Shown: positions 45,901 through 59,171, counted from the first letter of the stretch. The stretch is DNA of 64,000 nucleotides from Chiua virens (GCA_019787685.1 JAHNUO010000006.1:868001-932000); one strand, 5' to 3'. The notes: generated from the sequence alone by a model not told the origin. Made by a program: numbers and translations.

Positions 45901-46973
45901 GAAGGCAAACCACTAACATATTACCTTTTGCTTAGCATACCGAATTGGAAAGGGTGAGAAGTCCATTCTGCGCGTACGGAACATATTAGTTGATCTCTTT
46001 AGTTCTGAGCCGATACTGCAAAATCCACCTCCTGGATTCAGTACGACGTCGTTAAAAGCCTTCGACCTATGCCAAAGCGCTGCAACTTATCTGAGCACTA
46101 TCGGTGAGTAGCGGATTCATACACCTCAGTTGAAGCTAATCGTGGCTCACGGGGTTCAGTGACAACTTATCACGATTCTTACGATATCAAGCGCTCGTCG
46201 TCACCTTTTTTTACACCATATATCCTCAGTGCAGGGTGAGCTACTTCGACCTATGACATTGCCCCCCGACTAAGTAACACGTGCCCAGTATCATGCATAT
46301 TGTAACACGTAGGTCCTGGAGGATTCAAAACCTATCACACACTAATCCTTACCACTCGAAGTGACTCTACGTCCATCAAATGTGCAGGCTTACATTGGGC
46401 TTCAGCAGTCGTTGACCGCGCTGAAAGAAATGCAAGTACGTACCATGCCTACATATCCTAAACTTGCCTGAATTCATACATGCGCAGACTACTTGGCCCA
46501 GCGCAGGCAGAGGATGGGACTTACTTCATGGTGCAAAGGTTCAAGTAGATAGCAACCTTGCGCCCATGGTGCGAAGTCCTGACAGGCAGAAAAGAGCTGC
46601 TGATGATGCCTTTGGGAGGGAGAAGAACTCCGACTTCCTTCAGAGAGAGGCATTTGGAGACTATGGATCAAAGGAACGGACGGCATCTACCACAGGGATC
46701 CAGGATATCAGCACTCGCATGATGGCGCACATGCTGGGACTGGACATCCCTGGCATCGAACCGTCAACGTCATATTACCCTGGTTACGAATGGTGGCCCC
46801 GCACGACGAATGCTGCTCACACGGCCTATCAGCCGCCATCTTCCGGAGCAAATGTACCAAGCCCGGAATCACTGATAAACTATCCGCCTGCACAAGGAGA
46901 TCCTGGATGGAGGGTTCCGTCAACAGGCTATCCTTATGGGGTTCATGGTCCACCGACTAATTATCGGATGTAG
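42982..46973 (+). CDS. Zn2Cys6 transcription factor with fungal-specific domain
   Basis: A nuclear regulator. The DNA-binding cluster is built from three exons: ACDQCRKTKSKCEPSSTPG, TCKGCAL and then VCTFLG, followed by the linker PSYKRGPPKGYIQAIEQRW. The middle-homology (fungal_trans) domain appears as LVLYFSYVHPIYPVIHRGRF, AIDLGLNRASD, WWACCIADKYSSTYMGRPIS and YIHIKYWNAVLLLHRAL. The C-terminus is Gly/Pro/Tyr-rich and ends NYRM. Introns are many and short. Length is roughly 850-950 residues. Regulated targets are unknown. Unlike the transposon-borne Zn2Cys6-like protein, it has the usual downstream domain. Confidence 0.88.
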
Positions 46974-47123
46974 TTCCTATGTAAATATCGGACAGAGACT
47001 TGCCTTGGTAACTTAGTGTTGAAGTACGTACCAAGAATCCTTATGTAATCACTTGGACCCACAATGACAGCGCGCGTTTGTGCATATACCCCGAGGAAGC
47101 CAGCGCATCTCAAATGCCACACA

Positions 47124-48398
47124 ATGTCCAGCATTCAAAACCTGTTGAATCCTGAAGAAAGAATATCTAGCGCTTGCGAGTTGGTTGGATTCACCTTTAT
47201 CCTTACTCCTTCCATTGATCCCCTTTGTGCAGGCGAGCACCAGCGGGACAAAAGTGGGAGGTGCCAATATCATCCGAGTCTACATCGGACACAAACACGA
47301 ACCCGACGGTTCCCAGCGAGTCTCGACTGCCAGAGACATCCAAAGATGGTGATCATGAGCAACATCCAAATTGCCCAGATACCCTCGCCTGTCTTCCAGA
47401 TACAGATGGGCGACCACAGCACACACTTCCTGTTATTCTGCGCTGCGCAATACTAGGAAGCGCCAAGAAGCGGTTGACTATAAGAGAGATCTACGCGGCT
47501 ATGGAAAATAAGTATACCTACTTTCGGAACGCGGGTCCAACGTGGAAGGTACATTATCATCCTCTTGGAATCCTTCAACTCTGATCCTTCATCTCAGCAA
47601 TCCGTTCGTCACCACCTGTCTCTGAACAGATTATTCGAGCGACAGCCTCGTCCGGCCACTGATCCAGGGTTCGGCTCTTATTGGACAGTAAACCTGTCTG
47701 CTCCCCCGGGTACGAAACGACCACGGAAGCGTGGACGAACGTCCAAAGCTGTCTCTTCTGGTCCCTCCCCCATCGATTTAACGCAATCCAATCAACAAAA
47801 GAAACGCGGGAGACCCAGAAAACCTCTGGGGCCATCTGATTCGTTTGCTAGTCCTCCTCCCGTTACACCAGGAACGGCGTCTTCTACTCGGACATTCGAC
47901 CACGACTCTGAAGAGTCTGTCGAGAGGCAAGATAGTTCACACGAGTGTAATGCATCAGAAGACGAGTATGAAAGCGAAGAAGACATGGTTATCCCGCGCA
48001 ATTGCGATCCATCAGTCATCTGGTCTTGATGTTCTCGGGATCCGTCAAGCTGCGACGCGTCTTTACGGCTCAGATCAAGGCAGCCGTATGTTCTCTGGCG
48101 CTGATGAAGGTATCATCGATCGGATGCAGATTCGAAGTGGCAGGACTACGACGACAAGCCGCTGACTGCTATATCCGTTTCTTTGCGTATATCAGATCAG
48201 CTCGCAGAAGCACAAGCCGAAACTGCTCGAGTGAAAGCTGCATTGAGGGCAACAGAACGCTTACTGGAGGACGAAGGAAGGAAGAGGCGAGAAGCGGAGA
48301 GGATTGCAAATGAAGAAAACCGAATGAGAAGGGCCTGCCGAAGAAAATATTTACCAGCCTCGAAACCAGCTGGTAGCGCGCGGTCTGAGTCTGGGTAG
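47124..48398 (+). CDS. Fork head transcription factor with C-terminal coiled coil
   Basis: Exon 1 starts MSSIQNLLNPEERISSACE. After an intron comes a Ser/Thr/Glu-rich stretch and the winged helix: RPQHTLPVILRCAILGSAKK, RLTIREIYAAMENKYTYF, then across an intron QSVRHHLSLNRLFERQPRP and GSYWTVNLS. A basic, AT-hook-like KKRGRPRKP motif follows. The C-terminus has a coiled coil (SDQLAEAQAETARVKAALRA) to the stop at 48398. Between about 48010 and 48170 the frame changes twice within some 35 nt: MQI/EVAGLRRQAAD/AISVSLR. There is no room for an intron, which suggests single-base insertions near 48133 and 48167. Confidence 0.75.
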
Positions 48399-48819
48399 TT
48401 AATCCAGTGATATGTGGGTGGTATATTTCAATAGTTTGGCTCTTGAGCTCCTTTTCTTTGTCAAGCTCATATGTGGCATTATGGAGTACATTCACATACA
48501 CGTCGGATAGTTGTTCAACTCTTGGGAATCAACTTGGATAGATACGCTGAATTTCTCTACCCGTCTAGTTCAATGGTCAATCTTTCGACCATATGTACAG
48601 TTGTATGGCACTAGAATCCTTTGCATTAAGTACCTCCTAGTTGAGACTGAGGTTGTTGTTTGATGCAAATGTTAGTCCGATGATCAATGATCATATATAT
48701 CAATCCGACTTGTCGTTCCTAAGTTGGACTATAGATGTAAATTTGAACAGCGAAAAAGGTTCGTCAAAAATAAATATCCACGACCCACTACCACCAAACC
48801 ACCATCTCTCCGAACTGAC
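48399..48819. other. Intergenic region
   Basis: These 421 bp separate the fork head and UTP13 genes, both on the plus strand. They are AT-rich with no motif I recognise. Confidence 0.45.
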
Positions 48820-51800
48820 ATGGCTGATGGTCAGAGACCTAAAGTCAGGACTAGGTATGGTTTTCAATATGCCAAGTTACACATAGTTGATAACTTGACG
48901 AATTTCAAAGCTACAAACGACAACGGACAATTGAGCCATTGCATACATCTGGTTCAGTCACGATCACTCTTGATGGATCCAAGCTCGTTACATGTCTCGG
49001 GGAGGAAGCGCTATTGACAGAGCTGTCCAGTGGAAGACTGCTTTCCCGATTCTCGTGTGTATGTCTCATGCACATATTTGCTTCATATTCACTCAACATA
49101 CTTCAGGCTTCCGAGTCCATCACAGCACTTTGTCTATCACCTTCGGCATCCCACCTTGTATTATTCACCACACCTTCTTCCCTGCAAGTGTACGAAGTTC
49201 CAGCAGTCTTTTCCAGCCAGGTCGTTCAGCCCTTCCGAGTCATTGCCCGCGCCCATGATGCACCGGTGCATGTCTGCACAGTTGATCCTACATCGTCATT
49301 TCTTGCATCTGGTTCAGCGGATGGCATTGTTAAAGTATGGGATATTTCCGCGGGACACGTCACGCATGTCTTCAAAGGACATGGAGGCGTTGTTAGCGCT
49401 CTAAAATTCAATTTCCCTCGAGATCCATCGATCGTCAGCTCAAGAAAGACTTTCCAGCTCGTGACTGCTTCGGTCGACACCGTGATACGCGTATTCGACT
49501 TGATGGCGACGACTAGAAACGAGCAGGGAGCACTGCGTCCTATTGCTCTTCTGGAGGGTCATGTCTCCGTTCCACGAGGTTTGGATGTTACTCCAGATGG
49601 AAAATGGCTTATAAGTGGAGGAAGGGACTCCGTCGTGTTGCTTTGGGATATGTTGGCAAGTTCCTGGTTCAACCAGTGGAAAGAAAAGAAAGGGAAGTTC
49701 GGCCGTCCCAATCCCGACCCTTTCCAAGACCATCCCTGTCATGGAAAGGGTCGAAGCCGTAGGGTTCGTACACCCTGAGCTAAACGACTTCACTGCCTAA
49801 ATCCCCGAAACTTCAATTCTTTACTGCCGGCGACAAGGGTGTCGTTCGAATATGGGACCTTGACCAGGGCTCTGTCATTTATTCGTTAGCTACGGAAGCT
49901 GGGACTAGTTCTGTCGATCAAGAAGAACAGAGGCAAATCATTGATGCCTTGTGAGTTATACTTTTTTGTCTTTGCGAAGCATTTCTCATTGTTCCCGGAG
50001 GTCAGTTACCTACCGACTTCGGACACCATCGTTTCCGCACACGCAGACCAAAATATTTTTTTCTACTCCCTCAAGTCCCGATCCCTAGTTCGCCATATGA
50101 TTGGTTACAACGACGAAATCGTTGACGCCATCTTTTTATCACCTCCAAGCTCTTCTCCAGGCCCGTCTAGCAACTCAGGACTACGAGACACTCAACTCGC
50201 TCTTGCCACCAACTCGTCACTCATTCGTATTTATTCAGTGTCTAATCTGGATGCGCAGGTTTTGGCTGGTCACTCTGAAATAGTGCTCTCTCTGGATCAA
50301 GGCTTGGGTGGTCGTATATTCGCTAGTGGAAGTAAGGACAAGTCGGCGAGAATATGGGCGTTCTCGCAGCAATCTGATGCTAGTGGTTGGGGTTGCATCG
50401 CTGTTTGCGAAGGTCACGCAGGGAGCGTCGGTTCGATCACTATGTCACGAGTGTACGATGACGCTGACTCTCACCCTCGTTTCGTCTTCACTGGGAGTCA
50501 AGACCGAACGATCAAGATGTGGGATTTGTCAGAACTTCCTCTCACTTTCACCGGCGCGGATCCAGAAAAATGCCACAGCCTTACGACGCACAAAGCCCAC
50601 GATAAGGACATCAACTCTCTGGATGTCGCACCCAACGACCAACTTCTAGCCTCTGGTTCGCAAGATCGCACTGCCAACGTATACGAGGTTACGCACACCG
50701 TAGGCTCCCGCGGGAAGCCACCTCGCGGAGAGATTAAGCGTATAGGGTGTTGCAAAGGTCACAAGCGAGGTGTCTGGAACGTCAGGTTTGGGAGGACGGA
50801 ACGTGTGCTAGCCACTGGGAGCAGTGACAAGACGGTCAAGCTGTGGAGTCTCGAGGACTTTACCTGTGTCAAAACGTTCGAGGGGCATACGAATTCAGTC
50901 CTTCGGGTCGATTTTATCAACCATGGAATGCACCTAGTGAGTGCAGGATCTGATGGTCTCGTGAAACTATGGAGCGTGAAGGAGGAAACGTGTATGACGA
51001 CTCTTGACAACCATGAAGACAAGGTACTTGTCGAATCTGTCAAAAATGAACTGATTGAGATGGGCTCTCAGGTCTGGGCGCTGGCTATCAGTAGCGATGA
51101 GGCGACGATTGTCTCCGGGGCCGCCGACTCTGTGGTCACATTTTGGCAAGACTGTACAGAAGAGGGAGAGAGGGAAAGGGAAACAAAACGCGCCAACCAA
51201 GTCCTCAGGTGAGAATACTTTTTACGTGTTCATCCCCATCTGACTACATTTTCTGGGCAGAGAGCAAGATTTCATGAATTACCTTGCTGTGCACGATTAC
51301 CGGAGAGCGATTGAACTTGCGCTCGCCATGCAACAACCAGGAAGACTTCTCGCGTTGTTTGGAGACATTCGGTCGGCTGCGCTGGAACAGGGGCTGCAGA
51401 ATGGTGTGTCTGTCAGTGGCAGCCAGGCGTTGGATGAAGTTCTACGCACACTGCCGAGTTCGGATCTTTCCTTACTCGTACGATATATCCGCGACTGGAA
51501 CACGAACGCGAAAACTAGCGGCGTTGCTCAGAGCGTGCTCTACGCTATATTGAAGTTGCGGCCTGCAGGAGACGTTACTGATGCATTCGGATACATTGCT
51601 CCACAGGAGACTGGCGAGGCGAGTCAGGACATGCGACAGCTGAACGGAGCTGGATCATCATCGTTAAAAGATATCGTTGACGGTTTAATCCCGTACACTC
51701 AACGACACCTCGCGAGGCTAGATCGATTGGTCCAGGAAAGTTTCGTTGTGGACTACATATTGAATGAGATGGACGATGGGATGTTTGATGGGACAGATAG

Positions 51801-51831
51801 GGAGACCATGGACGTCGATATCCCCAGTTAA
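48820..51831 (+). CDS. UTP13: U3 snoRNP WD40 protein Utp13
   Basis: Part of the small-subunit processome that cleaves pre-rRNA in the nucleolus. The start at 48820 gives MADGQRPKVRTS, then across an intron (48855-48910) RTIEPLHTSGSVTITLDG. WD40 repeats follow, for example HVCTVDPTSSFLASGSADG, TSVDTVIRVFDL and FTGSQDRTIKMWDL. The family linker TIPVMERVEAVGF and the C-terminal Utp13 domain (DYRRAIELALAMQQPGRLLA, LVRYIRDWNT) are present. The frame changes by one base near 49662, and again near 49792 past an in-frame TAA (49798-49800). No intron-sized gap exists at either place, so the copy may be damaged or misassembled there. Confidence 0.85.
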
Positions 51832-51848
51832 AAGTATATTATATGCAT

Positions 51849-52690
51849 CTATTGACTAGCACCACCATCACAGCACACTCGTCCTAGCTGGCACCCCATC
51901 ACTCCGTTAAAAACAAGGACCCATTCATTGTGTTTGATAGTGTCTAATGATATTGAATGCTCTTCGGTCTCGTAGATGCGACCATTCTCCAACAACCACC
52001 GTCTGAATACACCGGGAATGCAGCCTACTGACAGCGACGGGGTGAACCATCTGCCCTCGCGGTAAAAAGCAACGTTGCAGATCGAGGTCTCCATAATGAC
52101 GCCAGAGGTGTTGAACAAGATAACATCGTCTGGATGATATGGTGTTCGAGGTGTACCAAGGGGGGGGATGCCCGCACGCACACGAGCATCATCGTATGGT
52201 TTTCGGTGGGTGGTTTTCATGGGGATCGTGCCCAAAGTGGGCCGCGTATCAACGGAGATCAAAAGGATCGGATCGGATTGAGTATAGGCGTCTGCGTCAG
52301 GATTGAATTGAGAACGTGCGATCGGATCATAATGCAATGGCTCGGCTGGAGACGCGGACGCAGTGATATCCCCAGATGGCGTGAGGATGACGCGTACCTG
52401 CGGAAGTCTCGGTCAGCATTAAGCGAGGGGGGTAGAGCTGTGATTACTTTGCAAGGAGACTTGCCGTCGTTCACCTTGTAGACGGCTCCGTCGCAGATCT
52501 TTTTCAGTGCCGAATAATCGAGGGCATCGGGCACTGCCCACCGATTGAGATGGGCAGAGGAGATGAAACGATCGAGCTGGTAGTTCAGTAAGAGATAAGA
52601 CGATGGAGAACCGTCTGGTGCATTGTTCCAATCGAATTTTTCGAGAAAGGGGTCGAATCTTGTAGTACATAGTAGTGAGAACGACACCAT
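51849..52690 (-). CDS. Aminodeoxychorismate lyase-like, aminotransferase class IV
   Basis: A pyridoxal-phosphate fold-type IV enzyme. In this group aminodeoxychorismate lyase (yeast Abz2) makes p-aminobenzoate for folate. The N-terminus reads MVSFSLLCTTRFDPFLEKFD and LNYQLDRFISSA. After an intron near 52400-52450 come MKTTHRKPYDDAR, where the Lys is the expected Schiff-base residue, and VIMETSICNVAFYREGRWFTP, then SVGCIPGVFRRWLLENG. The C-terminus ends at 51849. A branched-chain or D-amino-acid aminotransferase cannot be excluded. It converges with UTP13, with about 17 bp between. Confidence 0.8.
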
Positions 52691-52817
52691 GGAAGTGGTT
52701 GCTTATCAAGACACTCGGGCCCGGGTCACCGCAGCAGTGAGTGTCACGCCTTGTCACACCCATAAATGTGTACCGCGTAAGCTGTGGTATTCGACTCCCA
52801 TCCCTCGTCCAGCAACC

Positions 52818-55800
52818 ATGTTCACCTGTCAAGGCAACCTACAGGAATGAGACTCGCAGATTCACTTTTCCAGAGTCTGTCCTCTTCCCTTCCTACAACG
52901 AACTTCACAGTCAGGTCAGTCTCTCCCTACTCCATCCCCACCCGTTGGCGCTCACCTACCCTAGCTCTATCGAATCTTCCCCATAAGCCATAGTTATTAT
53001 TTATCTAGACTCATTTTCTCCCCCGACGCATTCAAGCCTGGCCGCATTTTGGTCGGCAAGGAAGTGCACTCGGCCGAAGATTATGATTCCTCTGTTCGCC
53101 CCTTTGCGCCGTCAGTGGCCAAATCCTTTATTACGATTCACCATCTTCGACGAAACTCCCCACAAAGCACCGAGGGTTCCCCTGGAAAGGTTGTCACTGT
53201 ACAGTGCCCCAGCAATTCCCTGTTCTGGCGTCTCGTCTAGACCTTCCCCTATCGTTAGTCGCCATAGTTGCGTGTTACCTTTTATTCCACCTTTGTTTGT
53301 ACCTCCACCTCCACCTCCGCCGTTGCCTCCCGTTACTTGTATGGTTTCACCTCCACCTCCACCACCTAGGATTTCCCTTCCCTTCCCACCCCCACCACCT
53401 CCGATGGGATTTCCTCCAGCACCCAGCAAGCCTTCCTCCCTTCGTGAATCTGGCTCGGCGGGACCCGCGCCTTGTCCCGTAGCGCAAGGCAAAACAGACA
53501 TACAAGTCTTGCTGTCTACCTTTAAAGAGGACCTAGAGCGTATTCTAAGCGGAACGTTTGGTCCCGGTTACGCGGAGAAGCAGACTACCTTACCCATCGG
53601 ATCTTGCGTCTGTAGAAACTCTGGTGTCGATATTACTTCACCTCCGTCAGACAATGCTCCGGTTAGTGCCGACATGAATGCTTCTTCCCGATGGTGTTTT
53701 GTCTGCAGAACTAGATTTACGGGGGTTTGGTATGGTTGCGTCAAATGTTCCTGGCACGCGGTGGTGAGTCTGCTACTTGAGCGCATCGGAGTTGGTCTCA
53801 TCCATTGTTCAGTGTCCTTGCTGTTTCTCCAAGTCGCAGAGTGCGCATACTCTCAGCTTTGGTCCCTCCCACGTCATACAGCAACGCTCGGCTGACCGCC
53901 CCAATCAAGTCCCCACTCGAGCTGAAGGAGAATCCGAGTCAAGTAGCATGTCGGGAATCCCTGGCCTGCAGGGGTCCTCATCTTCGAGTCAACTTGCAGA
54001 ACCAGCACTTGCTATACATCGCGGTATCATTTGTGACATGTGCAACCAGACTATTGAGGGGACCCGTCACAAATGTCTGGATTGTCCTGGTATGCCCAAT
54101 GATCGAAGAATAACTTTCCTTCCTAATACAGTTCTAGATTATGATCTTTGCACTGCCTGCGTGGAATCTGGAGCAACTGAGCAACACAATCCATTCCATG
54201 AGTTTGTCGATATAGAAATTCCTGGGCGTGTGCTTGTCCACACTGTCCTTGACAGTGGTAGGAACACGCGTCGAAACACCGGTTCCGATCACTCCGCCAC
54301 GCCACAGGAACCGGTTACTACCTCCCCCGTTCGACATTCTGCAACCTGCAATCTTTGTGATTCGGAAATTATTGGAGAACGCTACGTGAGTCTTCCAGTT
54401 GAATCTCATCATTCCTTGCGCTTAACATCTTTGTCAGAAATGTGTTTCTTGTCCAGGTGGGACATCCTCTACAGATTGTATCGGTTTGATGCTAATTCAA
54501 CCAGACTTCGATACATGCGCTTCTTGTTTCAGGTTTGCCATTTGTCATTCCTTGTATACAGAGAAAATTAACCGGCTGCCTTTCAAGGATTACAGCGGAA
54601 CAGCACCCGAGTCATGGGTTCGTCAAAGTGAATAAGCCAGAAGATCTGATGGTAAGTGTATGACGTTTGAACAAGAAAGCGAGTATTGATCATGGACGTC
54701 TTAGATGCGTGACTCTGCCTCGTCTTCTTATGTTGCGCACCTCGCGGCATGTGACTGTGAGTTGCCTTTTTGTTTCTAGTTGAAATACATTGTTAATCGT
54801 ATCTGCATACAGCTTGTCGAAAAACCATTCGTGGTATCCGCTATAAGGTGAGGCGACAGATGGGCAGTGGTTCACATACTGACCCCCAACAGTGTATGCA
54901 CGCCGACTGTCCCGATTTTGATCTGTGCAGTGACTGCGAAGCCCTTCCAATTCCCGTTCATCCGTCGAAACATCCCATGTTAAAGTTGAGGACTGCCGAC
55001 AGTGTTATTCCGACAGTGTATCGGGCAGGACAGACCCCATCGATTGGTGAATCAGATACCAGTCAGAGGTCTGCTCTGAGTCGCGGCGAATCCAAATTCC
55101 CTGCTTCACTTCTGATGAGACTGCCGGCGAGTCCAGTGAAGCCAACCGAGTTCTCGCCTGTCGTCGCACCGGATTTGGCTTCCGACGCGACCGTGGAAGA
55201 CAAGACACACCTTGCGGAAGAATTCCTTAGCCCGCCTGATAGTCCCACAAGCGATATTCAGAGGATTGTACCCACTCCTCCGTCACACCTTCTAGTTGAC
55301 GTTGCGGCACCACCTGAATCTCCCAAAGCAATTCTCCCGGTATTGGATATTTATCATCAACTGTGGCCGAGGGTAAATCAAGAAATGATGCACCTGCATA
55401 GAATGCAGGCATCGAAACCTGCTGACGCAGGTATTAGCTCCGCCGAAGACGCGATCGTGGAGCTACTCGTCCAGAAATCACGAGCTGGAGAACAAATGCT
55501 ACCAGAAGTTCCTGTCTCTTCTTCCATCTCCCAGGTTAGCGAGGACCATGATACGTCCCCGGTCCCCGATTCCAGATCAACTGCAGACGGCTACCACACT
55601 CCTCCACCTATGTCATCAAATGCCCAAGAATTACGTCGTATCGAGGAACAACTGCTTACTGGTGATCGACAAGAAACAGTCCCCACGAATGCACCATCAC
55701 CAAACAGTCTGGACTCAGACTTCGTGGGTGATACCAACGTGCCTCAGGGACAGATCTTCCCTCCCGGGGCGGAGTTTGTTAAAGGATGGCGCATGGTAAA

Positions 55801-56443
55801 TAATGGTGGACTACCTTGGCCTTCGACCACCGAGGTTCAGTTTGTCGCTGGGGAGATGTTCGCTGCAGAACGCAGTGCAGCCCTAAGAGCGAAGGTCGGA
55901 GCTGTGCATCCGGGTCGAGGCCTTGAGATCTGGACGGGGGACTTAAAGGTATGTGACTGTCACTGAGGGGAGCATGTAGCTAACTTGTGCCCAGGCGCCG
56001 GATATCCCAGGGAGATATGTTGGTTATTGGCGACTGAACGATGGTCAGGGTAACTTCTTTGGCAGTAACGTTTGGATTGAGTGAGTTCTTCCTAAGTTGC
56101 CTGCGAATTTGTAGTTGAGCAACATCACAGTTTGACAGTCGCAGATCATCATTCTGATGGATCGAGCGAAGATTCCCTCGCAGCATCCTCCGTGGTGATG
56201 CCTAGTGGACACCTGTCCAACTTGGTCAATGCTAGTGATGAACCGTCAGATGCTCCCCGACCCTCCCTACCATCCACAAAAACAATGACGGATGAGGTTG
56301 AAGATCCTGGATCGGATATGTCCTCGGTGTCGCTCGTGAGTGTACCAACATCTGATGATGAGGACGCGGAATGGCAAGATACTCGTACCCACTCGGAACC
56401 ACTGGAATACGTGGTATTGTATGATAGCAACTCAGAGGAATGA
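52818..56443 (+). CDS. NBR1-like autophagy cargo receptor (PB1, three ZZ fingers, NBR1 domain)
   Basis: Binds cargo and delivers it to autophagosomes or vacuoles. The PB1 domain reads KATYRNETRRFTFPESVLFP, then FKPGRILVGKEVHSAED and NPLLRFTIFDETPHK. A Pro-rich stretch follows. ZZ fingers: ICDMCNQTIEGTRHKCLDC with DYDLCTAC; CNLCDSEIIGERY with FDTCAS; and a third with HADCPDFDLCSDC. The NBR1 domain has GWRMVNNGGLPWPSTTEVQF and GRYVGYWRLNDGQGNFFG. The C-terminus ends EPLEYVVLYDSNSEE, with a possible Atg8-binding motif YVVL. The start at 52818 gives MFT, but then the frame shifts at 52827 and again near 53085, each fitting one extra base. The exons are many. Confidence 0.8.
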
Positions 56444-56779
56444 GTAGATTGGTTTCGTATTTTTGTATTTCTCTTGTACTGTCGATAAATGCTGATTATG
56501 CTGTTTCTTTGGCCATATATATAAACAAATTGTGTGTACTTGGATGACGGAGAAAGTGAAACACGATGACATTCTCGATCATAAACGCCATATTGCCCAC
56601 TGTCACGTGACAATGTTTAGTTCACATAGGGGATCAATTTCTCGAGCCGAATATCGTTCCGCACAAACTTACGTCGCAGCCACCACTAACCGGTTAACCA
56701 TGAACATGATCCCATATATTGTTCGCAACTAATTTTTGTTCGTTCTCCTTCAGGTTTCCATGCGCAACTCGTCTCCACC
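56444..56779. other. Intergenic region
   Basis: These 336 bp lie between the NBR1-like and RhoGEF genes. No ORF with a motif, repeat or RNA is seen; the RhoGEF promoter should lie here. Confidence 0.45.
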
Positions 56780-59171
56780 ATGCCCGGGGAGAAGAAACCG
56801 TGGAAATTACCAACCCCCTTTCGAAGATTCTCCGGGAAGCCAGATTCACTACTCAAGACTCAAGTAGAACACTCTAGACGCCGTGTATCCAGTGTATATC
56901 TCTCGGACGACTCCACCAATGGTTTCATCATCGTACCCGAATTTGACGACCCAGCACGAATCCAAACGAAACATGAAGAGTTTTTCCATGAGTCGCGCTC
57001 GTCCACATTACCCACGATGGCATCCTCTATTCCCGACTCTGTTGGTTCCCTATCTTGCACCTATCTTGGTGGAGGTTCCTATGACGCTTCAGCGGTCAAT
57101 GCAAGTCAGAACGACGATCTTGTACAAAGGTTGGGTTCCGCATACGAGCACATCCGTTCCATGCCTTCTGCAGCAACACCCGAAGTCGTGTTGTCTTCTG
57201 ACCCTCAGACGCGTAGGAAACAACTTGGAGTTCCACAGCACTCAGTATCCAATTACCCGATCCACTCGTCACCAGATCTGCCAAATCCCCATACTTCCCT
57301 GAGTGACCCTCCGTCTCCTTCACTGCCGCTTGCCATTCCCCAGGACGTATCACCGGGAGGGAGATTAAAGAAGCGGAAACATCCTAACGTATGTCCACCT
57401 TCTCGCCGTTGGTTCTCTAAACCTTCTCAAATTGCACAAATGAAGCCCGCGTCAAATACACCAACCGGAACGGAGGAGTCCATCTCGCAATGCAGCTCGC
57501 TTGGGGCACGACGGAGTCCACATATTGCTCGCTTCTCGAAGCCCCGACCCTCCGCTGTAAATTCATGCCACGTTGAGAAAGTCACCCCAACATTTCGGCC
57601 ATCCCCGGGTCGGCCAGAAGTTAACGGTGCATTACGAAAACCCGTTTCTGGTACTGCGCCGCCAGCGCCCGCAGGGCGGCAGATTTACCTACCTCAAATC
57701 CGATCACCCTCACCTTTTAGGGTTGATATTGTGAGTCTCTCTATCACCTGTCGATCTAATGTAATGCAGTGACGTCCAGTAGCCCCTTCATCATACATGG
57801 CATGACCGCCGATTCGATTTCAGTTGTCCGCCCGGGTTTATCTCTAAGGCAAACCCACGACGGACCAGTGGAAGTACCGAGATGCTTGCTTCCTTAGCCT
57901 GGATAGGGAGTCCGCGAATACCACCGGACCCTTATCCTGCCAACCACAGACGTCAAAGTGCAAGCACAACATGTTTGTCGGATCGTTTCGACATTGCAGC
58001 TGTTGTGGAGGATGACAGTATGTCGGACGACGCCTTAGTAGACCGACTCGAGAAAGTTCGCAGGATAGATGGTTCCTTTCAGCCGGACAGGGACACCTCG
58101 CTTTCAAAGTGCTTAGGAAATTCGCATTTTCTCATCTCACGGGAGGATGAAAATGCCACTGATGTTACTTATACGTCTTCCCCATTGTCCTTGTCGCCAG
58201 TTCTCGACCCAATCGCTGAACCTCGCGATGTACCACCGCTTTCTCCTCTGGTATCAAACAACGAAACTTCGGAGTCGGAGGATGCAGTTGTTTGGAAGGC
58301 AGCCAGGAAAGCGGTTTTGTGCATTCGGGAAATTATTCGAACGGAGAAGAAGTATCAAGAAGCTTTGAAGATGTTGTTGAATGCACAGGTTTGTCTTCCA
58401 CCACCCCCAAACTAATCAGAATCTCATGGTTCCATTGAATCCATCCAGACGGCAACACCACCTCCACCTTCAATGATTCCTCATGTTTCGGCGCTCGTTC
58501 GAGCTTCCGAAATGCTTCTCAAATCTTTCCTCGAGGACCCATCGGCATGGGGGGTCTCCACGGCCTTTGTCACATCTGAAGATGAACTTGAGGCAACGAT
58601 GGTATCATGGTGTGCCGTGGTGGGGACCTTTTTTACGGACGGGGACAATCATCGGCCGAGTGGCTTGGTGGGCAAGTGGCGCCTTCGTAAATCTGGAGGG
58701 ATATCAAGTTCGCCACCCGTACCGAATCAAACGGCTATAATCTCGAGCCCACAACTGCCTCCCGTGTTTGCTATGGTCAACGCTGCTAACAAGAACAAAG
58801 AACGTGCGAGCGGGGAATATCACACATCACAGCATATGTGGACTGAACCTATGAGACGGCAAAGCAATGCGTCCCTGCAGAAATTGGAAAAAGCAAACAG
58901 TCAAGCCCCTAGTCGGAAGCTCAGTGTTAGAGACCTCGCAATTCAACCGATTCAACGAGTAATGCGATACGTACTACTGTATAGAGGTGTGTTCTGTCAG
59001 TCCCCAGCTCGTATCGATATCTAATCACTGTATTTTGTAGATCTCCTGGATTGTACTCTTACGGTGTCGCCGTCGCGTTTGCTTGTTGAGCGCGCTCTGG
59101 AAGCCGCCATGTGTATCGCTGAACGTTGTGATAAAGCACAGAGAAACCCTGCATTCTACCGTGTTTCCTAG
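56780..59171 (+). CDS. Rho guanine-nucleotide exchange factor (DH domain)
   Basis: Loads GTP onto Rho-type GTPases in polarity and cytoskeleton control. The N-terminus (MPGEKKPWKLPTPFRRFSG) is Ser/Pro-rich for several hundred residues. The DH domain starts with AARKAVLCIREIIRTEKKYQ, continues with PHVSALVRASEMLLKSFLED and has the conserved helix LAIQPIQRVMRYVLLYRDLL. The protein ends soon after, at 59171, and no PH domain is seen. Around 57870-57885 the frame shifts by one base between two coding-looking segments (...GPVEVP and EMLASLAWIGS); an intron or a base loss could explain it. Target GTPase unknown. Confidence 0.75.

Noticed and set aside
19262..46973. Possible biosynthetic gene cluster (oxidoreductase, acetyltransferase, glycosyltransferase, regulator)
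   Set aside because: Housekeeping genes lie between them, and there is no core synthase such as a PKS, NRPS or terpene cyclase.
53112..53501. Gly-rich minus-strand ORF
   Set aside because: It is the complement of the proline-rich segment of the NBR1-like protein.
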